Below are positions 9,204 to 22,470 of a DNA stretch of 64,000 bases, one piece after another. The notes under the pieces are model-generated. The model saw only the letters and a list, made by a program, of their open reading frames with translations. It had not been told where the DNA came from and made no database searches. Numbering within the stretch: position 1 is the stretch's first letter; each line of letters begins with the position of its first letter. Source of the DNA: Triticum aestivum (Eukaryota > Streptophyta > Magnoliopsida > Poales > Poaceae); NCBI RefSeq assembly GCF_018294505.1, contig NC_057795.1, positions 521,921,184 through 521,985,183 on the forward strand, given 5' to 3'. The translations under genes were made by a program, and so were the position numbers.

Positions 9204-12200
9204 CTACAAATCAATGTCTGGCAGCGGCACCTTCCAATAATTCCAGGAGTTGTAGTCTTCCTGCACAGCATTATAATTGATGGTCAGAAACCAAAATAAA
9301 TAGTACTCCGTATCACTGGAACTATCAGTCTGGTTGCTCTTGAAAAGAGTAATCAATAGGCATGTCTACATCTTACAGCAGAAGAACGTTCGAGTTCTTG
9401 ATAATATAGAAGAAAGAAAAGATAAACATGCCCCTGCGTCAGTGTAGCTAATCTTCTGAGTGTAGTTTGCATATACACAAGTCCAGTGCATTTCATCTCT
9501 ATGTGACCTTATCGCTGTTTGGAAAAATTATTGTAACTGACTGTACTACTGTGTAAGCATCGGTGGCAAGTTTAAATATCTAGTTAGAAAACTGTTCCCT
9601 GACAATTTATGATAAAGAAATATCCTTACGGTTCCCTTTCGTGAGGAATATCCGTATGATTTGTTGGCTATTCAAAATTAATACACAAGGCAAAACAACA
9701 TTATCCAAACTCTCAACTGGCAAAATGTACTAGGTAAAAGACGAGTCTATAAGTACCAAAATGAAATGGATAGAAACTATTAAGGTCTGGATAATACCCA
9801 ACATACGTGAATTTGTTGTTGCATATTTGATAATTGTTACATGTCCCTAACAACTCCCTCTGTCCCAAAATAAGTGTCTCAATCTTAGTATAGTAACTTT
9901 AGTACAAAGTTGGGACACTTATTTTGGGACGGAGGGACTATAACACTGTTCCACTATGTCTGGAACCACTGCAAAATACTACTCCCTCCGTTCCTAAATA
10001 TAAGTCTTTGTAGAGATTTCACAATGAACTACATACGAAGCAAAATGAGTGAATCTACATACATCCGTATGTGGTCCATAGTGAAATCTCCACAAAGACT
10101 TATATTTAGGAACGGAGGGAGTACTACACTATGTCTGGAGTAATTAGCAGAGTTCAGATGAGTGCAAAAAAATAAATCCTAGCAGAGTTCAGAATGGCCA
10201 CTGACCTGCTCAACCAAAGTTGTTGGAGGGAACATGTCATTGACAAGGGTATGCAAGGAGGTATAGGACTTCACATCAACTGAACTATTGATGGCCACTT
10301 CACCCTGCATGCCAAAAAGATGTGACTTAGGAGGCAATCACACATTGAGCACAACATTAATGACTTCGACTTAGTGTAACTGAGATACCTTGGGGTTGAT
10401 GATAAAAATCTTGCCTTTCGAAATTCCCATCTTTTTGTATGTAAGCTCGTCAGTGTCTCTGTTGCCAAATCCAGCATAAAATGGATTGTAGTCGGAAGGA
10501 AAAAGTGCTTTAATGTCCTGTCAAAAAATAAAAATATTAGATGTCAAAAGCCTGTCGCCTTATGTGCCTAAAATTATGCCCCAGCCTTCACAAGAAAATT
10601 TAGGAGCCAATCCCATGAAAAACCTTAGTTAATCTACCAAGCTTATTATTTGTTTGTGTACTCCCTCCGTTCCTAAATATAAGTCTTTTTATTAGAGATT
10701 TCAATAAGAACTACATACGGATGAATATAGACATATTTTAGAGTGTAGATTCACTCATTTTGCTCCATATGTAGCCCGCATTGGAATCTCTAAAAAGACT
10801 TATATTTAGGAACAGAGGGAGTAGAAGGGTAAGATCCCATGGGAGAATTAAACATGCATGGGCCAATATATGACCTTTTTAATTACAGAGAAATTGCAAA
10901 TCCAGAAAAATCATAAAGTCGTCATTTTTTATACTTTCATTATTACTCCCTCCGTAAACTAATATAAGAGCGTTCAAATCACTACTTTAGTGATCTAAAC
11001 ACTCTTATATTTCTTTACAGAGATGCCAAGCAAGCAAACATAGGAAGCTGATTCTGACAGTTACCTCCAGACAGGCAATCTTGAACTCATGTGGTGCTCT
11101 TCGTATGACTGAGAAAAACAGAGGAACCGTTAGAAGATGCTAAAAATTAATTTTATATTGCAGTCAAAGAAGAAAATATTTTATCATTAATACAAATTTT
11201 CGGTGGTTAATCAGAGGGTCTACAGATCATCCAGTACAGTTAAGCGAATCCAAATGGCAAATTAATTTGCTAAAATCTAATCATGTTACCTTCTCGGTAG
11301 AGCGAAGGGAACAATCCATCAGGCGAAATTACAACAGGTCCATTAGGCAGTACTTTCCCATCCTGCAAAATTGTAAAAGGATGGTTGAGTACATAACAAA
11401 CTCAATAGAAAATACTAGCGATATGAAATAGACATCTATTAGATAATCGATGCAGTTATACCGCATATATGATCAAATTAGGCAGCAGCTAATTTACCTG
11501 TTTTAGATTGAAGAGGAAGTTTTTTGTCAGATATGCCTGGACAATGGCTCTAGCGCTAAGGAATATTAGTTGATAACCATTTTCCTGGACAGAAAACAGA
11601 ATACTCATCAGAAACGTACGTGGCGTATGTGCTCAAAACTGGGTACAATCTCATCCAAAAATAAAATCCTGAAACAAAATCTCAAAATTGTGTATCACAC
11701 CTTTATTGCAGAAAAGAGTCGAGCAACACCAGACTGACTCCAATCACGTCCGACTAAAGGCATGACCTGGCCCAAGACATCAGACCTGAAATGTAACATT
11801 GCCCACTCACATTCAGCTGCTGTGATAATTTACAGCAAAAGTTCATGTACAGGGCTCTAGAATGCAAAGGGAAATGGTGCAGTAAGCCAGAAATTCATTG
11901 GATGGAGCTGAGCTTTAATTCAGTCAGTGCATGGCAGCATTGTCCACTGAAATTTTCGGTTGAGCTGAGAAGGAAAATTGCTGGACATGTGTTGACCAAG
12001 AAAGTACATGCAATTTATTTCCTGATAATCCAACTTAAGAGAGAAATAATTGATTACAATCACTAGTTTCCAAACAAGATGAGCATGGTGCCTTGAACTC
12101 AAAATGAAAGAGATAACTTTGCCATTTAAATCTATGCCTGAGTAATTTTGCAAAGCACTATTGCAGTGATTGAGAGACCGATGTTGGCTAATTTTACCAA

Positions 12201-15200
12201 TTGCCGACCTAATATTCACATAGACCAGACCATATATGATGATACAAATCGTTCCAACTAAGATGCAAAGAGTGTCATCCAAGACCTAATGGCGCCAATG
12301 GGAAGTTTTGCCACCATTTTAACATATCACAAAGTGAGCATAGTGCCTAAAGGTTACAAGAAATGAATAATAACCTCAGCATTAATAGAAAAGGTTCAGC
12401 TTAGACAAGCACATAGTTTGTACCTAGAATTACATGTAATAAATCTAGAAGCAAAACAACTCATTGACTCATTCAATTTAACAATCCAAAGATGTAGATG
12501 CTTAAACTAGCAGCTTCCTTGTTCTCCAAATACTCTGCTTAGATTCTATGAGACCACAATTCAAAATAAAGTACTACAAACGTCATTTGTGAACAAGCAA
12601 ATTGTTTGAATCTAGTACAAGGCCGATCCATCTTTCAATCAATATTGCCTTGAACATGAAGTGGGATGAAATAAGAATACCTCACCGCAACATCTAATAT
12701 CATGAAATTATTGTATATACATAGCAGTCCATTGTTTGGCTGGAAAGTTGTGCTAGTTTGATATAACAATTACAGTTTGATGAGACACTATGAGTCTATG
12801 ACAGATGAGTGGCTGAAATATTTAGTTCAATAATAGTAAGCTGACAAGTGACAACTAATAACTATATGAAAGTGAACTACAAACTTTACCTTGTGATGGT
12901 TCCATCCACGTCGGATATAACAATTTTTGCATTCCATTTCCACACATAGATATGTGCATCAACCTAGCAAAAATAATAAATATAAATATAAATATCCCCG
13001 AAATAACAATAGGAAATGATTAATTAAGCAAAAAGAGGCATGAACCTGCTGCTTCCCAAAAACTCTGGTGCAGAAGCTAAATGTGACAATATTTTGTCCC
13101 TCCTTAAGATCTAGAGATGCCACCTGTTCGCTAGTGGGAATTAAAGTCCGCACAAATTGCTTTCTTGGTGACTGATCTTTATTGTTGGCTGGGGCTTGCT
13201 CATCCATAGGACTTAAGACTGTCTCTGTGTCAAGAAAAATATCCTCAGAAGAATCACTATTACTGCGTTGAAGAGATCTTGATATCCTAAATGGAATAGG
13301 CCACAGCCTCCATCTCCGGCTTGGGGACATCCCAAGAGAATCATCTCTCGAATTGGGTGTTTCTTGGCGTTCAACTGGAATAGCATCGATAGGTTCTACA
13401 CAGAAGTTTGGACCAAATACAGCCTTCCCAAGAACAACATGAGAAACTTTACTCCATGTGAAATAGTTACGGTCAATTCTGACAATAAGGTTTGCATTTT
13501 TTATTATTGATGGTCCAGACAATTTGAAATCCTCCTCAGGGACAAGATGTTGTTGGAACACTTCATCAGCAGATGTTTGGCCCATTCCTGGCCGTAGCAA
13601 GTGCCCACACAGAGAAATCTCAAAGCCTGCCAGTACAAATCAAAGAAAAACTATGAGACCTTATTTTATAAAAAAGAGAAACATTGCTGACTGACATGTG
13701 CTTACCCAAACCCTTCTGTAATTGGGGGTGCTCTTCTTTATTTACTTCCTCTTCAGCAGTTGGGTTCTCCGGAATGCTTCCTAATTTGTCTCTGTCACTG
13801 CTTGGGGACATCCGCAAGCGATCAGATTTACAAGCTCCACTATTAGAAGGGGTGGTATCTTTGCTCCTGTCATCAGAACCCCCTCCACAGGACAAGTCAG
13901 CTGCCTTGCCATAGACAGGAGAGCAGTCTTCGCTGCGTGTTATATTATCGTCTGAAGTAACTGATGAAACATCCACTTCCTCTATATGCTTTAATTGATT
14001 GGATTGATCACAGTGTGCAGTTTCACTTCCATCTTCTCCCAGATCTATGTCAATATCGGAACGGATACTCAGACTAAGCTCAGAATCCCTCTGGTGATCA
14101 AATTCAGGTGAAAAGAGTTCAGTTCCTGAATCTCCATCATCTTGTGATGTCAAATCCAAGCAACTTCTGAAAGTATCAAATCTGCTAAAACTAGCCTGAA
14201 TATTCTCATTGCTTTCATCACAAATTTCGCCGGACATAGATGGGGATTCGCATGCCTCATCATTCTGAACCTCATCTTCATTGGTCAATGGTTGAGAACC
14301 CTCGTCATTGTTCTCCAAGATATCAAGGGACTCTTCTTTATTGGGCAAGAGTGGATCAACCTCAGCGTTGCTCCCTGAAATATCATTAGCCTCATCTTCC
14401 ACATTTAGCGTTTGATTATTCGGACCATTGTTACCTGACTGTGATAAACCCTGAACCTCATCCTCAATAATCTCATTGCTGGCATCACAAACCTTGCCTG
14501 CCTTGGATGGGGACTTGCAGGCCTCGTTGTTCTGAACCAGTGGAATATCAGAAATATCATTAGCCTCATCTCCCACATTCAGCGGTTGATAATTCGGGCC
14601 ATTGTTACCTGACTGTGATAAACCCTGAACCTCATCCTCAATAATCTCATTGCTGGCATCACAAACCTTACCTGCCTTGGATGGGGACTTGCAGGCCTCG
14701 TTGTTCTGAATCAGTGGAATATCAGAAGTCTCATCTTCATTGGTCAATGGTTGAGAACCCTCATCATTGTTCTCCAAGATATCAAGGGACTCTTCTTTAT
14801 TGGGCAAGAGTGGATCAACCTCAGCGTTGCTCCCTGAAGCCCCATCTGCCACATTCAGCATTTGATAGTCAGGACCATTGTTCCCTGACTGTGATAAACC
14901 CTGAACCTCACCCTCAATAATCTCATTGCTGGCATCACAAACCTTGCCTGCCTCAGACGGGGACTTGCTGGCCTCGTTGTTCTGAACCAGTGGAATATCA
15001 CAAGTCTCATCTTCATTGGTCAATGGTTGACAAGCATCATCATTGTTCTCCGCCACATCAAGAGCTTCGCCTTTATTGGGAAAGGGTTGATAGCCCTCAC
15101 CATTGCTCCCTGAAACTTCATGACCTTCATCTTCCACGGCCAAGGGTTGATAATTCGGACCATTGTTCTCTGACTGTGACACACTCTGAACCTTGTCTTC

Positions 15201-16064
15201 ATTGGTCAATGCAACACAGGTCTGGTCTTCATTAACAGAGACATGGAGGCTTTCATGTTTATTAACAGGGATGTCATGCGATTCATCCTTCGAAACTGAT
15301 ACCTCCCGAAGGTCCTCCAAAGCCGCTGATGGATGTTCAGAATCAAACTTAGCCTTTTCCTGTGATATGTATAAACCATCCAAAATGCCAGATTCCCACA
15401 CCTCGCCACCGCGGCTGAGGTCGCCACTCGAGCTCTCCCCAGGCCCCAAATGGAACTGTGGGTCACTTAGTTGCACATCCTCCATATTCTCCTCAGTTGA
15501 AGAAATGGGAGCAGTTAGAACACACCCGTTCACACTAACCAAAAGCATCTCTGAATTGCCCCCACCCCCACCAGCTTGATTTGCCAAATCTTCTGCCTCC
15601 TCCAACTTGGAATAGCCATATGAATCAAACTCCTCTCCATTTTGTTCCTCCTGATCCTCATTCAACTCTGGGCCGACCAACTGGCTGTAAAGCTCCCCGT
15701 CACTCTTACTGCGCAGAGGAGTTTCAGGCTCGCTCGTAGCTTCTTCTGCAGCGGTTTCAGAGTCCTCACCGCCAGGCACGAGCTCCCGCATGAAGTAGGC
15801 CTGGCCAGAGTTGTCGAGCAGCATGTGGAAGCTGGCGTCCACGCCATTGACGGCGATGGTGACGACCTTCTCGTTACGCTTGAGAACTCCCTGGAACTTG
15901 CCAAACCGGACATACCAGGGGGTGCTGCGGTAGGAGCCGTCGGGCTGCTCAACCACGATGATGTCGACGGCGCCGCCGAAAGGGTGGAAGGGCGTGGCGA
16001 CGGAGTACATGCCCCGCGAGAGGACACGCCCCACCCCGCGCCCCACCATCCCCACCACGTCCAT
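9204..16064 (-). CDS. PAH: Phosphatidate phosphatase, lipin type (PAH)
   Basis: Mg2+-dependent phosphatidate phosphatase makes diacylglycerol from phosphatidic acid in the cytosol and at the ER, feeding galactolipid and storage-lipid synthesis and restraining phospholipid synthesis. Ten coding exons join with GT..AG introns and consistent phase: 16064-13706, 13626-13046, 12963-12890, 11785-11701, 11584-11498, 11362-11290, 11108-11065, 10517-10389, 10304-10206 and 9260-9204. The total is 3588 nt, 1195 residues. Exon 1 carries the N-LIP domain ([26 protein letters not shown]). An acidic linker follows, then the C-terminal LNS2/HAD domain with the catalytic DVDGT at 998-1002 and the FLSARAI block. 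Arabidopsis PAH1/2 are about 900 residues; the excess here is in the linker, which contains a tandem repeat. No break is seen, so it looks functional. Confidence 0.93.
9854..9937. mobile_element. Short MITE hairpin in the last PAH intron
   Basis: CTCCCTCTGTCCCAAAATAAG at the left end is mirrored by CTTATTTTGGGACGGAGGG at the right. The 84-bp hairpin has Stowaway (Tc1/mariner) style ends. A clean TA duplication is not evident. Confidence 0.75.
9982..10121. mobile_element. Stowaway MITE in the last PAH intron
   Basis: The element is 140 bp with CTCCCTCCGTTCCTAAATAT at the left and its mirror at the right, flanked by TA (9980-9981 and 10122-10123). Tc1/mariner-type non-autonomous element. Confidence 0.92.
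10661..10821. mobile_element. Stowaway MITE in a PAH intron
   Basis: The element is 161 bp with the same CTCCCTCCGTTCCTAAATAT terminus and TA duplications at 10659-10660 and 10822-10823. It lies between coding exons 7 and 8 counted from the stop side of the LNS2 block (intron 10518-11064). Confidence 0.92.
10946..11024. mobile_element. Small Stowaway MITE in a PAH intron
   Basis: CTCCCTCCGTAAACTAATATAAGAG starts after TA (10944-10945), shown here only by its first motif CTCCCTCCGTAAACTAAT. The mirror CTCTTATATTTCTTTACAGAG at the right is degenerate. It shares the intron with the 161-bp MITE. Confidence 0.75.
14215..15186 (-). repeat. Four-unit tandem repeat inside PAH exon 1
   Basis: The acidic linker holds four imperfect in-frame units that each begin SQS(E/G)NNGP near 15180, 14900, 14620 and 14445 (residues about 295-620). 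Full units are about 90-95 codons; the third is shortened to about 58 codons by loss of its middle. Shared blocks are [37 protein letters not shown] and DEVQGL. All units keep the reading frame. Confidence 0.88.
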
Positions 16065-17094
16065 CTCTGCACGAGCCCCCGATCGCACGCATCAAACAGT
16101 CAGCGATCTGCTCGATTCGTTCAATTGCTTCATCAATTTCTGCAATCAGATGAACATAAGCATAAGATTTCTAACCGTACTCCCCCGCGAAGCAAACAAA
16201 TCCGAAAGAGAGTGGATGGATTGGTGGGGAAATTCGACCAGAACAAGACTCGAGTAACAATCCAAGCAAGTTAGGGTTCGCCACCAACCGAGGGAAAATC
16301 AATCCGAGCCCGGGTACGGACAGATCTCGACTCCACGCCAGGCCAGGTCAGTGGAGCGGGCGAGGACGTGGGCGATACCTCCGAGGTGGCGCGCGTGCTT
16401 GGGTGCAACAAAGGCGGCGGCGAAGGCAAATTGAGGCTGTGGGGGGCCGGAAGGGGGGAGGGGAGAAGAAGAGGCCGGGCCGGAGTGGGGGTGTTTTTCA
16501 GAGAAGTTTCCCGAGCTGTTCTCGCAGGATATTATGGAAAAATATAAACGTGTCGGGCCTTTTTTTTTGCAGTTTCTCTTCAGTCTTTTGGTATTTCCTT
16601 CGTGATATAATTGCTAGTAATATTAGCATTTGAATTCGAACTTCCAAGTGTCCCGAGATCTATCTATAGCTCGAACATTACCGCGACAAAATGAAAAAAC
16701 TCGTGCTGCTCGTGAGCTAGCTCATGAAGACATTCAAACAGAAACCTGCTTTAAAAAACAAGCAGAAAATGCTACTCCTATACAAGAGTCCAAAAACCTG
16801 CGGGCATTTTCCAGACCTCGGTTACCCAAATTAGTACTTTAGCGCGCATGCCCATAATCGATTCCCAGACGAGGCAAAACCCACAGACCTCCCGATTCCA
16901 AGCCCAGAAGAACAGCCGCCTCCTTCCTTGGGCAGTGAAAGCTCCGCGAAACTTACGCCGCGAGCAGTAAAAGCGGGACGCGAAGTTTCCTTCCCGGAGG
17001 AAGAAGGGGACAGTAAACAAATGCCAAATCGAACTGGATCCAAATCATCATCTAGTAATCGGGGAGGGAGCGCGCGGGGCGGGGAGGGACTCAC
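16065..17094 (-). other. Probable 5'-UTR intron of PAH
   Basis: A strong donor (GGCG|GTGAGTCC on the minus strand) ends at 17094, and GTGCAG|AG lies just before the ATG at 16062-16064. Together they suggest a roughly 1-kb leader intron. A second possible donor (GGAG|GTATCG) near 16378 would give a different or additional leader exon. The interior is AT-rich near 16540-16760 and has no ORF of note. Confidence 0.5.
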
Positions 17095-17275
17095 CGCCAC
17101 TGGGCTCGGCCGCTCGCCGCTCCTCTCCCGCGGGTCCGTTCGTTCGTCGGAGGGGCTTCGCGTCGCCTCCCGTGGGGTGGGGTCGCTCGCGCCGGCGTCG
17201 CGGGTCGCTGCGGGGGGTGGGAATTGGGGGGAGACCGACGGGGAAGGGGATAGGCGGGCGGGCGTTGAGAGCCGC

Positions 17276-17282
17276 ATTTATA
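17276..17282 (-). promoter_or_regulatory. TATA box of PAH
   Basis: The minus strand reads CACTTATAAATGCGG. It sits about 180 bp upstream of the GTGAGT donor at 17094, so the first exon would be a C-rich leader of about 150 nt. The region has CpG-rich, pyrimidine-rich leader composition. Confidence 0.6.
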
Positions 17283-17289
17283 AGTGAGC

Positions 17290-18728
17290 CCCGTCCTCCG
17301 CACGCGGAGCGCACGTGGGTCGTCGCGGTCCGCCTCGCCAACTGAGCGCAGCTCGGTGTGGGGCTGACATGTGGGGGCACGTGGGTGTCCGGGACCACGT
17401 GTCATGGAGAGAGGTAGGCTGACGGGTGGCCGCGGAGGAATGAACGAACATGCCGCCACGTCGCGCAGAGATCGTTGCAGGCAGAGAGTGATCGCCCGAG
17501 CTGCGGTTGTCGTCCGCGTCCTCATTTTAAAATCCGAATCATGAGATGCGTTGCTGAAGAACGAGGCACGAGAAATTCTGAGGGTGAGAGACTGTCAATG
17601 TGGGCCGGGCAGGAGTTACGCGCCGCAGGGCCCACTTGGCATGGCGTCGAAGGGTTTTTTCGTCGCAGGAATAGTTGGTTGCTGGGCGTAATAAAGCCTG
17701 TGACAGCGTTGTCTTTTCTTGTTGCCTAACCGCATCTACCTAACCTATTTATTGTACTACGAGTTTGGGGAAAGAAAATAGTACTAATAAGAACAACCCT
17801 ACTCTTAACCGATCGCGTCGTTGACTGGCAGTTTGCCGTAGCATCAAGATTTAAATTCTGGCTAAAATGTGCAAGTTACGAGCACATATTCATTTGACTG
17901 AGAAAGGCAGGCAGGCAAGAGTACATGTGGTTGATCTCGGTTCGCGCTGTGCTGGAGTACCAATCTCTTCCCCGGAGAGGGGCATTTCTGGTATACATCG
18001 GCGGCGTACCTTTAACAGCCGACCGTCGACGTCGTGGTGTGCGTCCGTCCGTACGTGATCCATGCGCAGGGGCAAACGATGGCGTGCGGATCCTGCCCGA
18101 CACCACTTGACAAGCGCGGTTATCCGGCGCGAATATGCCTCGTGCCTGGTGGCCTCCCAGAAACGTACCGCCCGGTTGGCCTTTCCTCCCATCCATCTCG
18201 TGCGTGCGTGCGTGCTGATGCACCCGTCAATGTCCCCTTCCATTTTCGGGCCATTCCCAGCCGGTGGTCTCTGCGGCTGCTGCTGCTGCGATAGTACTCC
18301 ACGCGCGCGGTGCCTATGTGGCGTGAAGCGAAACGCGTTCGGGTATACACGATTTGGTCTGCGGTTTCCAGAAGCTCTTTGGCAAGTTGGGGTGAAGGGT
18401 GCGGCGCTGCACCGTATCGCCGCGGACCAGCCACGCGGCCACACCGACCGCCGGGTCGGGTGGGTCTTTTCTTTTGGGATTTTCGCGAAATCACGTGTTT
18501 CCACGAATAGCAGCGAGCGACTGGGCGGAGGTGTGGATAGACGAGACGGTAGTAGGATCCGGCAATGACTCAGGAATGATCGGGACGCACGAGGGCCAAA
18601 GAACAAGATCGCGCGCAGCACGGCCGGGCGACGCATGACCAGGCACCACGGCAACCGGCGTGGCGTACGACTGTACCTGTACAAGAGCGTGCGTGTGGTG
18701 GCGGTTGGCAGAGGCAGGCAGGAAAGTA
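17290..18728. other. Intergenic, no gene recognised
   Basis: This is the PAH promoter side followed by GC-rich unique-looking DNA up to the Copia target duplication at 18729. Several long ORFs occur on both strands, but none has recognisable motifs and they overlap each other in all frames. Confidence 0.4.
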
Positions 18729-18733
18729 GAATC

Positions 18734-19036
18734 TGTTCCGCAACTCCTGCCGGCGAGTCCGGTCCAAGGTTGCGGAGCGAGAGCGAGCGTCGTAGACAAA
18801 GTAGTCGAAGTAGTCGTACACGCGAAAGTAAATGACAAAGAGAGATATGGAGGAGACCAGCTTTATTAATCAATGATCAGGGGTTACAATGATGTCTCCT
18901 CGTTGCTTTATATAGGGACTAGGTGGTCTAGGGATAAGTACCCACTTAACGTAAAGTGGGGGAAACGGGAGGGGCTACCCCGTGCGATACCCACGAGGCG
19001 CGCCGCCACCATCGTGGTGGCCCCGGTTTCCCAACA
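18734..19036 (-). repeat. 3' LTR of the Copia element
   Basis: On the minus strand it starts TGTTGGGAAACC and ends GGAGTTGCGGAACA. A purine-rich tract AAGGAGGAG (about 19037-19045, minus strand) lies directly upstream of it, as expected for plus-strand priming. Confidence 0.95.
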
Positions 19037-19238
19037 CTCCTCCTTGGGTAATTATCCGTATATCCATGCCTCAAAACTCCGAAAAAACCAGTGGAAAAAA
19101 ATATGGAGAAAGAGCACATAGTATACGTGGTTGTATTGCACGAATTGCCTCGTCAAAAACCTCGTGTAAGAAACATCAGGAAAACTCACTCAAGGGAAAA
19201 AGAGTACAATCCACTCAACCATTAAGTTGAGTACTCGA

Positions 19239-22200
19239 TCATCGGGATTGAGATTTTAGCGACGAGTTTGTGAAGTTTCTCCCCCCTGAACCTTGCATCT
19301 CTCTAAGTCTCATCATACTGATTCCACGCACACACCTCTCTAAGGTTGATGCCGGTAATGATTTAGTGAATATATCAGCAAGATTGTCACAAGACTTAGT
19401 ATGCAAAACTTTCACCTCATTCAACTGTTGCAGCTCATGTGCATAGAAGAACTTGGACTAATATGCTTAGTGAGGTTACTCTTCACATAACCCATCTGGA
19501 CTTGTGCAACACAAGTAGCATTATCTTCATAGATAATGGTAGGGGTTTGTACGGTGTTCAGCCCACATGTCTGCTGAATGTGGCTGATCATCCGCCGAAG
19601 CGATACACACTCTTTCGACGCTTCGAATAGTGCCATGATTTCTGAGTGGTTTGTGGAAGTCGACACAAGTGTTTGCTTGGACGATTTCCAGGAAATGCAG
19701 TTCCACCACAAAGGAAAACATATCCAGTCTGCGATTTGCAATCATGCGGGTCCGATAGGTACCCAGCATCGGCATAGCCTATAATAGATAGGTCTTGATT
19801 CCTTTTATAAAACAGGCCAAGATCTTTGGTCCCTTGCAGGTAACGGAAGACGTCCTTGACACCTTTCCAATGTCTTTTGGTAGGTTCAGAACTGTACCTC
19901 GCAAGCAAACTGACGGCGAACGCAATATCTGGCCGTGTATAGTTTGCGAGATACATGAGTGCTCCAACTGCACTCAGGTAAGGAACCTCTGGTCCCAGAG
20001 TTTCCTCCCCCTCTTCCTTTGGCCTGAACGGGTCCTTGTCTGGCTGTAAAGACCTCCCGACCATCGGGGTCTTAGAAGGATATGCCTTATCAAATCCAAA
20101 TCTTTCCAACACCTTCTGGGTGTAGGCCGACTGGTGCACTAGAATCCCATCAGGGGAATGTTCAAGTTGCAGACCTAGACAAAACTTGGTTTTACCCAAA
20201 TCCTTCATCTCGAATTCCGACATCAGGTAGGAACTCGCTTCCTCAATATCCTCAGGTGTACCGATTATGTTTAAATCGTCCACGTACACCGAGATTATAC
20301 AGAATCCATCTTGGGATCGCCGTATAAAAACACATGGGCAATCTTTATTGCTCGTGTAGCCCTTCTCATGAAGGAAATCGCTTAAGCGATTGTACCACAT
20401 TCTACCAGACTGTCTGAGTCCGTACAATGCCTTTTGAAGTTGGACACTGTATAGACCCCTGTTTGCTCTATCATGGTTCGGAATAGGGATACCTTCTGGA
20501 ACCTTCATGTATATGTTCGAATCCAAGTTACCATACAGGTAAGCAGTGACAACATCCATTAGTTTCATTTTCAAGCCCATGTTTACTGCCATCGAGATCA
20601 AGTATCTAAAGGTAACTCCATCCATGACCGGGGAATAAGTCTCCTCAAAATCGACACCTGGTCGTTGAGTGAACCCTTGAGCGACGAGCCTTGCTTTGTA
20701 CCGTACTACCTTATTATTTTCATCTCTCTTTCGAACAAAAACCCACCTATGGCCAACAGGGCGAATGTGGGGAGGAGTTCGACAAACTGGTCCGAACACC
20801 TTTCTTTTGTTGAGAGATAATAATTCAGCAGTAATTGCCTGCTGCCAATCTTTCCAATCCGACCTTTTCTTGCAATCAGCGAGCGTGTTAGGCTCAGGGT
20901 CAAGATCTATGATTGAGGCAATTTTCGTAGCAAAGTTGATGTCGACAATCACCGTTGCTCGGTTCAGGGACTCCCCCGTATAAATATAATTTATGGCCAT
21001 TTCGTCATGGAGCGCATCCGGCGCAAACACTTGCTCTACCAAATTTCCCATTATGGGAGCAAGGTCCTTTATATTTCCCGCGCCGATGTGTGCGCTCACA
21101 TCTCCGCTGGGTGTTTCCCCTATGGGAAAGTTTAAGTCCGGAATTTCGTGCACTGAATTTTCCGTACTTGTGCCAGGTCTCGACTGGCTCCCCATTTCAA
21201 TTTGGGGTACTTTGGCAACAGGCTGCGATAAATCTCTCTTATCCTTTTTCGTCAGGCGTCCCCGAGTACTTGGGATTTGAGAAGCCGGATTTCTCGTCCT
21301 TTTAGGCCTTTGGACGGGAGCGGGTATACCATCATTTTTCTTCGGTATTTCAACCCTTTTCGGTGCATTGCGCGCATGCACATGTGATTTTGTCACAGTC
21401 TTTAAGTCACTAAAGTGGTCAGGCAGTTGATTTGCTAATGACTGCAAATCTATTATCTTTTGGACTTCTCTCTCAGTCTCAGCAGTGCGCGGGTCATGAG
21501 CGTGGATCCCCGTGGCTTGCCACGTGATTTCTCGACATTTAGCATCAAGGGGTTGATTCTCTCCCCCTAAAGTCGGGAAAAGATCCTCGTCAAAAATGCA
21601 ATCAGCAAAACGAGCCGTGTGACAGTCACCTATCATGGGGTCCAGATACCTGATTATGGACACAGTCTCATGACCAACGTATATCCCCGACTTACGGAGC
21701 GGGCCCATCGCCGATCGCTGAGGGGGTGGTATTGGTACATATACCTGGCAACCGAACCTACGAAGGTGGGAAATTTTCGGTGCCGACCCTTGCGCAAGTT
21801 GAACAGGAGAGTGGATGTTGTAGGCCGACGGTCGAAAGTTGATGAGATTAGCCGCGTGTAACACCGCGTGGCCCCAACATGTAGTTGGTAAATTACAACC
21901 CTGAAGGAGCGGTCGGGCAATGAATTTAATTCTTTTAATCAATGCCTCGGCAAGTCCATTTTGTGTATGAACATGTGGTACCGAGTGCTCAACTTTGATT
22001 CCCATTGCCATGCAATAATCATCGAACGCCTTTGAAGTAAATTCTCCGGCGTTGTCCATTCGAATAGACTTTATACGATAATCCGGGAAATTATTCCTCA
22101 TTTGTATGATCTGTGAGATCAATTTTGCAAAGGCATGGTTCCGTGTTGACAGCAGGCAAACATTGGACCATTTAGAGGAAGCATCAATGAGCACCATGAA

Positions 22201-22470
22201 GTACCGAAACGGCCCCGTGAGGGGCTGAATTGGACCGCATATGTCCCCTTGGATACGTTCCAAGAACGCGGGGATTTCATCCCTCACCTTGAGGGGCGAT
22301 GTCCTAATTACTAACTTCCCCTTAGCGCATGCGGAGCACACGGAATCATGGGGATTCTTGAAGTTCTTCGCATTAACGTTATGGCCATGTGAGTTGTTAA
22401 TTATATTTCTCATCATCCTAAGTCCGGGGTGGCCTAACCTATCGTGCCAGAGGCAGAAGAGTTCAGAGCT
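19239..22470 (-). pseudogene. Copia integrase, reverse transcriptase and RNase H
   Basis: The main frame runs from the integrase zinc-finger region (WHDRLGHPG near 22440) through the catalytic integrase core (GDICGP, RMDNAGEF). The RT carries YVDD at 20275-20286. The RNase H portion starts in this frame (YADAGYLSDP), then changes frame near 19720 to continue as a 106-residue segment (ASKECVSLRRM, YEDNATC) and a final piece ending at 19239 with CDNLADIFTKSLP. The frameshifts make it a pseudogene, but the domains are easily recognised and stop-free over about 900 codons. Confidence 0.92.

Noticed and set aside
13684..15579. Several plus-strand ORFs opposite PAH exon 1
   Set aside because: They follow the repeat units of PAH antisense and have no motifs; the PAH frame and splice structure explain the region.
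17890..18873. 327-codon minus-strand ORF
   Set aside because: It runs across the end of the Copia LTR into flanking DNA, so it mixes unrelated sequences.
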